Assembly: GCA_029168955.1 (NCBI GenBank)
Contig: JAPDOI010000040.1
Span: 1,600,501-1,664,500, forward strand
Source of the DNA: Aplectana chamaeleonis
Taxonomy: Eukaryota; Nematoda; Chromadorea; Rhabditida; Cosmocercidae
Length of the DNA stretch: 64,000 nt
Reading direction: 5' to 3'
The notes beneath the pieces are model-generated. The model was not told the origin of the DNA and did not search any database. It saw nothing but the letters and a program-made list of their open reading frames with translations. Both the position numbers and the translations under genes were made by a program. Positions 9,406-20,000 of this stretch are shown one piece after another (position 1 is the stretch's first letter; each line of letters begins with the position of its first letter).

Positions 9406-10455
9406 ACGGACTCAAGAGCGCGCAGAACGCCGTAGAAAGTGTGTGGGTACTAAATGGGATTTCGCAAAGAGCCGCAGAAAGTGTGCGGGACCCAGTGGTA
9501 GCCGGACGCCGTAGTGGGAGTGTGGGGCCCGAGTGGGAGTGAGCGAGCCGCCGTAGAAAATGTGCGGGACCTAGGTGGTGCTACGCAGGACAACGTAGAG
9601 AGCGTGCAAGAACCAAGGGAGTGCACCGTAGAAAGTGTGTGGGACCCAAGTGGGAGTGCGCCGGATGCCGTAGAAAGTGTGTGGGACCCGAATGCGAGTG
9701 TGCCGGTGAAAGTGTGCTGGAGCTAAGTGGGAGTGCGCAGGACGCCTTAGAAAGTGAGCGGCATTCGAGTGGGAGTGCGCCGGACGCCGTAGGATGTGTG
9801 CGGGACCGATGTGAGAGTGCGCCGGACGCCGTAGAAAGTGTGTGGGACCCAAGTGGGAGTGCGCCGGACGCCGTAGAAAGTGTGTGGGACCCAAGTGGGA
9901 GTGCGCCGGACGCCGTAGAAAGTTTGTGGGACCCAAGGTCGATTGCGCCAGACGACATAGAAAATGTGTGGGACCCAAATGCGAGTGCGCCGGACGTCGT
10001 AGGAAGTGTGCGGGACGAAAGTGAGAGTGCGCCGGACGACGTAGAAAATGTGTGGGACCCAAGGTAGAGTGCGCCGGATGCCGTAGAAAGTGTGTGGGAA
10101 CCAAGGTCGAGCGCGCCGGACGCCGTAGAAAGTGTGCGGGACCCAAGTGAGAGTGCGTGAGACGCCGCAGGAAGTGTGTGGGATCCAAGGTAGAGTGCGC
10201 CGGATGCCGTAGAAAGTGTGGGGGACCCAAGGTCGAGTGCGCCGGACGCCGTAGAAAGTGTGCGGGACCCAAGTGGGAGTGCGTGAGACGCCGCAGGAAG
10301 TGTGTGGGACCCAAATGCGAGTGCGCCGGACGTCGTAGGAAGTGTGCGGGACCGAAGTGAGAGTGCGCCGGACGCCGTAGAAAGTGTGTGGGACCCAAGG
10401 TAGAGTGCGCCGGACGCCGTAGAAAGTGTGAGGGACCAAAGTGGGAGAGCGCACA
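9406..10455 (-). repeat. 42-bp minisatellite, inverted block II
   Basis: About 25 units of 42 bp read GCCGGACGCCGTAGAAAGTG and so on, the reverse complement of the main array's unit. The block therefore runs in the opposite orientation to blocks at 1195-2345 and 13806-47655. The first units (9406-9620) are irregular. All long open frames here are products of the 14-codon period. Confidence 0.95.
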
Positions 10456-10851
10456 ACTTCAAAATTTTGTGCGTCTAGAAGAGAGTGTATACCACGCCTC
10501 TCTCCACGTTCCCTAGGGGTAGCAGGGTGTCGGTTGGTGATGGAGGAGTTCACTAAACCTCAAACAGCGGTTTTCCTTATCATGACAGAAATGAATATAA
10601 ATGAACTACCACTTTATGACTTCATAAAACTGAAGAAGGGTCGGTGTGCAACTGCACAAGAAAGTAGGTTAGCAGGGTTTACAAGGTTTGAAATGCTTTG
10701 TAGTTTCTGTTTGCTCGAGTGTTGTCGCCGAAACCAGCTTACAGGCCGCCGCAACCAAACTCCAGCGGCAGAGTCCGGCGATAGCCGGCAAGCGTGAGAG
10801 CTTCTGTACGTCATCTCACATAGAATCACAGCGGATTACGATTCATTTGCC
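10456..10851. other. Spacer, no gene recognised
   Basis: Sequence between the satellite and the first Harbinger-like element. A GC-rich stretch at about 10731-10793 resembles one at about 11702-11770, outside the other end of that element. No coding domain was recognised. Confidence 0.4.
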
Positions 10852-11119
10852 TTAGGCCCCCGTCATAGTCGGCCGAAAGCGGCCATCCTAGTCCCAACCG
10901 GTAGATAGGTATGAGAAGCACGCAGAACGGGAAGAAATTAAGTCATAAAAATCATCCTCGAATGATAAAAATCGTCCTATGTTATTATAAAGTTTGACCC
11001 CAACTGATAAAAACCGTCTGGAATGATAAAAATCCATCTGATACGACAAAGTACGGTATAGAGAAGGTGGAATTTTATCAGTTGAGGATGACTTTTATCA
11101 CTTCATTTCTTTCTGTCCT

Positions 11120-11451
11120 GGGGTGGTATTCGCCAACAACCCGCCGAGGTAGTCGAAGGGAAGCGGAAGGGATGATACCGCGCGCGGCAGAGGAGCAGAT
11201 CAACCTATCTTACACCATGTAAGATGGAAATGCAAACTGTGTTACGTATCGATATCACTGCAAAAAGATAAAGATTCCATCGCGAAGCGGCCATTTTTCA
11301 GCTATGCTATTCGAAAAATTCCGGCGGTCGCGAGGTAAGCCAAGGGAGGCGAGAGGTGGCCGTGGAGCGCGCGTTTTGTACTGAAATTTCACCTCATTTA
11401 CCCTTCGACTACCCGGCGGGTACCCGGTGGGTTGTTGGCGAATACCACCCC
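11120..11451. mobile_element. Nested MITE with GGGGTGGTATTCGCC ends
   Basis: A 332-bp element has inverted ends GGGGTGGTATTCGCCAACAA on the left and the complement on the right. The right arm has about 10 extra bases before the shared GGTAGTCGAAGGG segment. It has no coding capacity, and the target duplication is not clear. It directly abuts the next MITE. Confidence 0.75.
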
Positions 11452-11452
11452 T

Positions 11453-11620
11453 GGGGTGCGTTCCAAGAAGATTTCCGTGGGAGGAAAAACAAGTCTGATA
11501 AGATACAACGAATGATAGTCTAGCATATAGGCTCATTTCAGGCGATCTCTCAAACTATGATTGGTCGGCTTTTATCAGATTAGTTTTTCCTCCTTTGGAA
11601 ACGTTCTTGGAACGCACCCC
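11453..11620. mobile_element. MITE family 2 (GGGGTGCGTTCC ends), copy 1
   Basis: A 168-bp element has ends GGGGTGCGTTCCAAGAAGAT and the complement ...GTTCTTGGAACGCACCCC. Its interior ('GATTGGTCGGCTTTTATCAG') matches the copy at 61560-61726 closely. A third copy lies at 12333-12502. The family is nonautonomous. Confidence 0.83.
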
Positions 11621-11695
11621 TGCATGTGTCTCATAGATATCGACCGGGTGGGACTAAGACGGCCGGTTTTTAGGCCGACTATGACGGGGGCCTTA

Positions 11696-12332
11696 TACTC
11701 AAGATGCCGGGGAAGCCGACAAATGGGCCGGCGGAGCCGGACCCTAGCGGCAGAGGCCGGCGTCAGCCGGCCGACGCCGCTGATTTTTCCGTATCTCGGG
11801 ACCCACTTTGCAGATTTTTCTCAAATTTGGGCTATGCTTGGAACCCTTACTGCTCCACCTTTTGGGAAAGTTCCTTGTTTCAAGATGTCTCCCGAACCAA
11901 GATCTAGGAATGAGGGGTGTGCGCAGAGGCAATCCCTTTCCAAATAAGGTCATGGTCAAATAATTCAATACCACTCATTAACCCTATATTGCAAATGCAG
12001 AGCTGCCATATTGCCGAAACAAATTTTACTTTTAAACAGAGAGGATCTGGCTTCCTACAATAGGAACACTGACGATACACCGTAACTATTTATGTGAAGA
12101 TATTGGCAGTTTTCAAGTCCTTGATTCATTCGTATATTTAACTTACGGGATTATTCGAATATGCGGTCAAATCTGGAAGAGGACAATCGAATATTCAGCC
12201 ACTAAACAAATGTTCAAGTATTCGTAAATAATATGGAGATAATTCAAATATTTGTATGAATTTTCCGTATATCCTTTCAAATCTCCTAAAGGGCAGCGTT
12301 TCAATTTTTTTCCATACGTTCGAGAAAAGTCA
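11696..12332. other. Spacer, no gene recognised
   Basis: Partly GC-rich near 11702-11800, then AT-rich with pyrimidine runs. No domain or repeat family was recognised apart from the weak similarity to 10731-10793. Confidence 0.4.
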
Positions 12333-12502
12333 GGGGTGCGTTCCAAGAACGTTCCCAAGACGCTGTGGGAGGCAAAACAACCTCCCCATGGACAAATCTG
12401 CTTTCCATGGATGCGAGTTATAACTGGAAATTGCTCCCGCGTGGCCGTGGCTACGCTTCCATGGACGCGTTTTGCCATGGGAATGTTCTTGAAACGCACC
12501 CC
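12333..12502. mobile_element. MITE family 2, copy 2
   Basis: A 170-bp element has ends GGGGTGCGTTCCAAGAACGT and the complement ...TTCTTGAAACGCACCCC. Outward bases CA and TG extend the inverted repeat, giving CAGGGG...CCCCTG. The interior differs from the other two copies, so it may be a subfamily. Confidence 0.78.
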
Positions 12503-12525
12503 TGATGTGCCCCATTTGACCTTAA

Positions 12526-13083
12526 GGCCTCGGTCATAATTGGACAAGCCGACAAATTCAGCCCGGTCGATACACACAGAAAACATTGGAAATGGGATGC
12601 AAAAATCACCCGGTGTATCCCGCCGACACACCCAACACCCACCAACACCCGTCGACACCAGCCCGGTCGATATGTATGAACAACATGGTGAAGTGAGGCT
12701 GAGAAAATCACCCGGTGTATCCGACGCGGTCGATATCCATGCAATTCGTGGATGATCGGAGATGAGAAAATTGCCGGGTGGGCGGGCCTATAAAGAAACA
12801 TTGCGTATCACTAGAAAGCTATCGACACTGCTACCTCCGTTTCTTCACTATACTCTCCTTCACTATTTCTCTGAACAGGTGCAATCCTGTTGGCCACGTA
12901 ATCATCGTCATCACTTCCGGTGGGCTCTAGTCGGATACACCGGGTGATTTTCTCAACCTCACCCCATCATTTTAATCATACGTATCGACCGGGTGGGTGT
13001 TGGGGGGTGTTGGAGGGTGTTTGAGGGTGTTAGGGGGTGTCGGTGGGTTACAGATGCAAATAGCACCAACTCTGACCGGGGCC
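12526..13083. mobile_element. PIF/Harbinger-like TIR element, long subterminal inverted repeats
   Basis: A 558-bp element is flanked by TAA on both sides (12523-12525 and 13084-13086). Ends read GGCCTCGGTCATAATTGG and its near-complement ...CTGACCGGGGCC. Internal arms at about 12610-12735 and 12925-13045 are also inverted. They share 'GAGAAAATCACCCGGTGTAT', 'CCCGGTCGATA' and repeated CCAACACCC motifs. Terminal similarity to the element at 10855 suggests one family. No transposase. Confidence 0.8.
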
Positions 13084-13096
13084 TAAACATTCATTC

Positions 13097-13735
13097 AATT
13101 CCTGAAAGTTTAGGTTCCTGGCAAAAGTAAAGATTTGGCATGGTCACAAAAATATACTCAGTTAAAAAGGGAAGGTAAAGAAAAATGGAAAAAAGGTTTT
13201 GAAATATTCCTGAGAACGATTTGGCGTAGAATAATTTGTTTTTCGGGAAATGAAGTGAAATAGTTGAAAGTATGATTTGGCAGTCGAGTTTGAACCAACT
13301 ATTGATAAGAGTTGTGCAGAACGAGAGATCGCCTTGTCTGTGCTTATCCGTAGAACATATCAAAGCGAAATCACGCGTGAAATGGGAAGCATCAAAACTT
13401 TTTCGGGAGCTGTAATGCGGCGGTCTTCACGTATTAGGTGAAGCAAAATCAACACGTGTGATTTCGCTTTGATATGTTCTACGGATAAGCACAGTCAAGG
13501 CGATCTCTCGTTCTGCACAACTCTTATCAATAGTTGGTTCAAACTCGACTGCCAAATCATACTTTCAACTATTTCACTTCATTTCCCGGAAAACAAATTA
13601 TTCTACGCCAAATCGTTCTCAGGAATATTTCAAAACCTTTTTTCCATTTTTCTTTACCTTCCCTTTTTAACTGAGTATATTTTTGTGACCATGCCAAATC
13701 TTTACTTTTGCCAGGAACCTAAACTTTCAGGAATT
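13097..13735. repeat. Near-perfect palindrome, 283-bp arms
   Basis: Arms 13097-13379 and 13453-13735 are reverse complements with about three mismatches by eye; the spacer is 73 bp. Each arm carries the same open frame in mirror image (about 90 codons), which has no recognised domain and is better explained by the duplication. TTCATT occurs at both outer edges (13090-13095, 13735-13740) but overlaps the arm, so a target duplication is uncertain. Confidence 0.92.
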
Positions 13736-13805
13736 TCATTTATTTTTCCTAAAGGTTTCCTTTCTAACATGATTTATGCCTGGTGGTGTTAGATGAAAGT
13801 AAATC

Positions 13806-14090
13806 CACTGATGTCCTGCCCCCCCATTCTATGACGTCCTGCGCACTCCAACTGATAGCCTGCGCACTTTCTGTGACGTCCTGCACACGCCCACTGATGT
13901 CCTGCACCCTTCCACTGATGTCCTACACATTTTCTATAAGGTGCTGCACACTCCCACTATAGTCCTGCACACTCTCACTGATGTCCTGCACACTTTCTAT
14001 GACATCCTGCACACTCCCACTAATGTCCTGCGCACATTCTGTTACATCTTGCACACTCCCACTGATGTTCTGCACACTTTCTACGGCGTT
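13806..14090 (+). repeat. Left edge of the satellite array, 21-bp periodicity
   Basis: Consecutive units of 21 bp, such as GATGTCCTGCACACTTTCTA and GACATCCTGCACACTCCCAC (each plus one base), alternate between a CACTTTCTAT-type and a CACTCCCACT-type ending. Two adjacent units align to one 42-bp unit of the main array. The edge therefore appears to keep an older, half-length repeat. Confidence 0.82.
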
Positions 14091-17000
14091 CTGCGCACAC
14101 CCATTTGGGTACGGCACTTTCTACGGCGTCCGGCGCACTTTCATTTGGGTCCCACACACTTTCTAGGGCGTTCTGCGCACACCCATTTGGGTCCCGCACA
14201 CTTTCTACGGCGTCCGGCGCACTCCCACTTGGGTCCCGCACACTTTCTACGGCGACCTGCACACTCTCATTTGGGTCCCACACACTTTCTAGGGCGCTCT
14301 GCGCCCACACACTTGGGCCCCGCACACTCTCTACGGCGTCCGGCGGACTACCACTCGGGTCCCGCCCACTTTCTACAGCGTTCTGCGCCCACCCATTTGG
14401 GTCCCGCACACTTTCTACGGCGTCCGGCTCACTCTCATTTGGGTCCCACACACTTTCTAGGGCGTTCTGCGCACACCCATTCGGGTCCCGCACACTCTCT
14501 GCGGCGTCCTACACTCTCATTTGGGTCCCACACACTTTCTAGGCGTTATGCGCACAGCCATTTGGGTCCCGCACACTCTCTGCGGCATCCGGCGCACTCC
14601 CACTTGGGTCCCGCACACTTTCTACGGCGTTCTGCGCATTCCCACGTGGGTCCCGCACACTTTCTACGGCGTTCTGCGCACACACATTTGGGTCCCGCAC
14701 ACTTTCTACGGCGTCCGGCGCACTCTCATTTGGGTCCCACACACTTTCTAGGGCGTTCTGCGCACACCCATTCGGGTCCCGCACACTCTCTGCGGCGTCC
14801 TACACACTCTCATTTGGGTCCCACACACTTTCTAGGGCGTTCTGCGCACACCCATTTGGGTCCCGCACACTTTCTACGGCGTTCTGCGCACACCCATTTG
14901 GGTCCCGCACACTCTCTATGGCGTCCGGCGCACTCCCACTTGGGTCCCCACACTTTCTACGGCGTTCTGCGCCCACCCATTTGGGTCCCGCACACTTTCT
15001 ACGGCGTCCGGCTCACTCTCATTTGGGTCCCATACACTTTCTAAGGCGTTCTGCGCACACCCATTTGGGTCCCGCACACTTTCTACGGCGTTCTTCGCAC
15101 ACCCATTTGGGTCCCGCACACTCTCTACGGCGTCCGGCGCACTCCCACTTGGGTCCCGCACACTTTCTACGGCGTTCTGCGCACACCCATTTGGGTCCCG
15201 CACACTTTCTACGGCGTCCGGCGCACTCCCACTTGGGTCCCGCACACTTTCTACGGCGACCTGCACACTCTCATTTGGGTCCCACACTTTCTAGGGCGTT
15301 CTGCGCACACACATTTGGGTCCCGCACACTCTCTACGGCGTCCGGCGCACTCCCACTTGGGTCCCGCACACTTTCTACAGCGTTCTGCGCCCACCCATTT
15401 GGGTCCCGCACACTTTCTACGGCGTCCGGCTCACTCTCATTTGGGTCCCACACACTTTCTAGGGCGTTCTGCGCACACCCATTTGGGTCCCGCACACTTT
15501 CTACGGCGTTCTGCGCACACCCATTTGGGTCCCGCACACTTTCTATGGCGTCCGGCGCACTCCCACTTGGGTCCCCACACTTTCTACGGCGTTCTGCGCC
15601 CACCCATTTGGGTCCCGCACACTTTCTACGGCGTCCGGCGCACTCCCACGTGGGTCCCGCTCACTTTCTACGGCGTCCGGCGCACTCTCATTTGGGTCCC
15701 GCACACTTTCTACGGCGTCCGGCGCACTCTCATTTGGGTCCCGCACACTTTCTACGGCGTCCGGCGCACTCTCATTTGGGTCCCACACACTTTCTAGGGC
15801 GTCCGGCTCACTCCCATTTGGGTCCGCCCCACTCTCTGCGGGGTCCTGCGCACTCTCATTTGGGTCCCACACACTTTCTAGGGCGTTCTGCGCACACCCA
15901 TTTGGGTCCCGCACACTTTCTACGGCGTTCTGCGCACACCCATTTGGGTCCCGCACACTCTCTACGGCGTCCGGCGCACTCCCACTTGGGTCCCGCACAC
16001 TTTCTACGGCGTTCTGCGCCCACCCATTTGGGTCCCGCACACTTTCTACGGCGTCCGGCGCACTCCCACGTGGGTCCCGCACACTTTCTACGGCGTCCGG
16101 CGCACTCTCATTTGGGTCCCGCACACTTTCTACGGCGTCCGGCGCACTCTCATTTGGGTCCCGCACACTTTCTACGGCGTCCGGCGCACTCTCATTTGGG
16201 TCCCACACACTTTCTAGGGCGTTCTGCGCACACCCATTTGGGTCCCGCACACTCTCTGCGGCGTCCTGCACACTCTCATTTGGGTCCCACACACTTTCTA
16301 GGGCGTTATGCGCACACCCATTTGGGTCCCGCACACTCTCTGCGGCGTCCGGCGCACTCCCACTTGGGTCCCGCACACTTTCTACGGCGTTCTGCGCATT
16401 CCCACGTGGGTCCCGCACACTTTCTACGGCGTTCTGCGCACACACATTTGGGTCCCGCACACTCTCTACGGCGTCCGGCGCACTCCCACTTGGGTCCCGC
16501 ACACTTTCTACAGCGTTCTGCGCCCACCCATTTGGGTCCCGCACACTTTCTGCGGCGTCCGGCTCACTCTCATTTGGGTCCCACACACTTTCTAGGGCGT
16601 TCTGCGCACACCCATTTGGGTCCCGCACACTTTCTACGGCGTTCTGCGCACACCCATTTGGGTCCCGCACACTCTCTATGGCGTCCGGCGCACTCCCACT
16701 TGGGTCCCCACACTTTCTACGGCGTTCTGCGCCCACCCATTTGGGTCCCGCACACTTTCTACGGCGTCCGGCTCACTCTCATTTGGGTCCCATACACTTT
16801 CTAAGGCGTTCTGCGCACACCCATTTGGGTCCCGCACACTTTCTACGGCGTTCTTCGCACACCCATTTGGGTCCCGCACACTCTCTACGGCGTCCGGCGC
16901 ACTCCCACTTGGGTCCCGCACACTTTCTACGGCTTTCTGCGCACACCAATTTGGGTCCCGCACACTCTCTACGGCGTCCGGCGCACTCCCACTTGGGTCC

Positions 17001-20000
17001 CGCACACTTTCTACGGCGTCCGGCTCACTCTCATTTGGGTCCCACACACTTTCTAGGGCGTTCTGCTCACACCCATTTCGGTCCCGCACACTCTACGGCG
17101 TCCGGCGCACTCCCACTTGGGTCCCGCACACTTTCTACAGCATTCTGCGCCCACCCATTTGGGTCCCGCACACTTTCTACGGCGTCCGGCTCACTCTCAT
17201 TTGGGTCCCACACACTTTCTAGGGCGTTCTGCGCACACCCATTTGGGTCCCGCACACTTTCTACAGCGTTCTGCGCACACCCATTTGGGTCCCGCACACT
17301 CTCTACGGCGTCCGGCGCACTCCCACTTGGGTCCCCACACTTTCTACGGCGTTCTGCGCCCACCCATTTGGGTCCCGCACACTTTCTACGGCGTCCGGCG
17401 CACTCCCACGTGGGTCCCGCACACTTTCTACGGCGTCCGGCGCACTCTCATTTGGGTCCCGCACACTTTCTACGGCGTCCGGCGCACTCTCATTTGGGCC
17501 CCGCACACTTTCTACGGCGTCCGGCGCACTCTCATTTGGGTCCCACACACTTTCTAGGGCGTCCTGCGCACACCCATTTGGGTCCCGCACACTCTCTGCG
17601 GCGTCCTGCACACTCTCATTTGGGTCCCACACACTTTCTAGGGCGTTCTGCGCACACCCATTTGGGTCCCGCACACTTTCTACGGCGTTCTGCGCACACC
17701 CATTTGGGTCCCGCACACTCTCTATGGCGTCCGGCGCACTCCCACTTGGGTCCCCACACTTTCTACGGCGTTCTGCGCCCACCCATTTGGGTCCCGCACA
17801 CTTTCTACGGCGTCCGGCGCACTCCCACGTGGGTCCCGCACACTTTCTACGGCGTCCGGCGCACTCCCACGTAGGTCCCGCACACTTTCTACGGCGTCCG
17901 GCGCACTCTCATTTGGGTCCCGCACACTTTCTACGGCGTCCGGCGCACTCTCATTTGGGTCCCGCACACTTTCTACGGCGTCCGGCGCACTCTCATTTGG
18001 GTCCCATACACTTTCTAGGGCGCTCTGCGCACACCCATTTGGGTCCCGCATACTTTCTACGGCGTCCGGCGCACTCTCATTTGGGTCCCACACACTTTCT
18101 AGGGCGTTCTGCGCACACCCATTTGGGTCCCGCACACTTTCTACGGCGTCCGGCGCACTCTCATTTGGGTCCCGCACACTTTCTACGACGTCCGGCGCAC
18201 TTCCACTTGGGTCCCGCACACTTTCTACGGCGTTCTGCGCCCACCCATTTGGGTCCTGCACACTTTCTACGGCGTCCGGCTCACTCTCATTTGGGCCCCA
18301 TACACTTTCTAAGGCGTACTGCGCACACCCATTTGGGTCCCGCACACTTTCTACGGCGTTCTTCGCACACCCATTTGGGTCCCGCCCACTCTCTACGGCG
18401 TCCGGCGCACTCCCACTTGGGTCCCGCACACTTTCTACGGCGTTCTGCGCACTCTCATTTGGGTCCCGCACACTTTCTACGGCGTCCGGCGCACTCTCAT
18501 TTGGGTCCCACACACTTTCTAGGGCGTTCTGCGCACACCCATTTGGGTCCCGCACACTTTCTACGGCGTCCGGCGCACTCCCACTTGGGTCCCGCACACT
18601 TTCTACGGCGTTCTGCGCCCACCCATTTGGGTCCCGCACACTTTCTACGGCGTCCGGCGCACTCTCATTTGGGTCCCACACACTTTCTAGGGCGTTCTGC
18701 GCACACCCATTTGGGTCCCGCACACTTTCTACGGCGTCCGGCGCACTCCCACGTGGGTCCCGCACACTTTCTACGGCGTCCGGCGCACTCTCATTTGGGT
18801 CCCGCACACTTTCTACGGCGTCCGGCGCACTCTCATTTGGGTCCCGCACACTTTCTACGGCGTCCGGCGCACTCTCATTTGGGTCCCACATACTTTCTAC
18901 GGCGTCCTGCGCACACCCATTTGGGTCCCGCACACTTTCTACGGCGTCCGGCGCACTCTCATTTGGGTCCTACCCCCTTTCTAGGGCGTTCTGCGCACAC
19001 CCATTTGGGTCCCGCACACTTTCTACGGCGTTCTGCGCACACCCATTTGGGTCCCGCACACTTTCTACGGCGTCCGGCTCACTCTCATTTGGGTCCCCAC
19101 ACTTTCTACGGCGTTCTGCGCCCACACATTTGGGTCCCGCACACTTTCTACGGCGTCCGGCGCACTCCCACGTGGGTCCCGCACACTTTCTACGGCGTCC
19201 GGCGCACTCCCATGTGGGTCCCGCACACTTTCTACGGCGTCCGGCGCACTCTCATTTGGGTCCCGCACACTTTCTACGGCGTCCGGCGCACTCTCATTTG
19301 GGTCCCGCACACTTTCTACGGCGTCCGGCGCACTCTCATTTGGGTCCCACACACTTTCTAGGGCGTTCTGCGCACACCCATTTGGGTCCCGCATACTTTC
19401 TACGGCGTCCTGCGCACTCTCATTTGGGTCCCACACACTTTCTAGGGCGTTATGCGCACACCCATTTGGGTCCCGCACACTCTCTGCGGCGTTCTGCGCA
19501 TTCCCACGTGGGTCCCGCACACTTTCTACGGCGTTCTGCGCACACACATTTGGGTCCCGCACACTCTCTACGGCGTCCGGCGGCGCACTCCCACTTGGGT
19601 CCCGCACACTTTCTACAGCGTTCTGCGCCCACCCATTTGGGTCCCGCACACTTTCTGCGGCGTCCGGCTCACTCTCATTTGGGTCCCACATACTTTCTAG
19701 GGCGTTCTGCGCACACCCATTTGGGTCCCGCACACTTTCTACGGCGTTCTGCGCACACCCATTTGGGTCCCGCACACTCTCTATGGCGTCCGGCGCACTC
19801 CCACTTGGGTCCCGCACACTTTCTACGGCGTTCTGCGCCCACCCATTTGGGTCCCGCACACTTTCTACGGCGTCCGGCTCACTCTCATTTGGGTCCCATA
19901 CACTTTCTAAGGCGTACTGCGCACACCAATTTGGGTCCCGCACACTTTCTAGGGCGTTCTTCGCACACCCATTTGGGTCCCGCACACTTTCTACGGTGTC

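Larger units (their letters stand above)
10855..11692. mobile_element. PIF/Harbinger-like TIR element with nested MITEs
   Basis: The ends are inverted repeats beginning GGCCCCCGTCATAGTCGGCC (left). The right end is ...GGCCGACTATGACGGGGGCC, and both are flanked by TTA (10852-10854 and 11693-11695). A 3-bp TWA duplication is the mark of PIF/Harbinger. Similarity of the ends extends inward for about 60 bp, including a 'GGT(A/C)GATA' segment. No transposase is present. The 838-bp length is inflated by two further MITEs at 11120-11451 and 11453-11620, so the underlying element is about 340 bp. Confidence 0.82.

Noticed and set aside
9135..9435. Frames of repeated Met-Tyr-Val-Cys or Tyr-Ile-His-Thr
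   Set aside because: Translation of the TATG microsatellite; no protein expected.
9571..10553. Overlapping 270-290-codon frames on the minus strand
   Set aside because: Same satellite unit in inverted orientation; no start context, domain or frame preference.
13091..13792. Mirror-image 90-107-codon frames in the palindrome
   Set aside because: The second is simply the inverted copy of the first; hydrophobic low-complexity content and no recognised domain.
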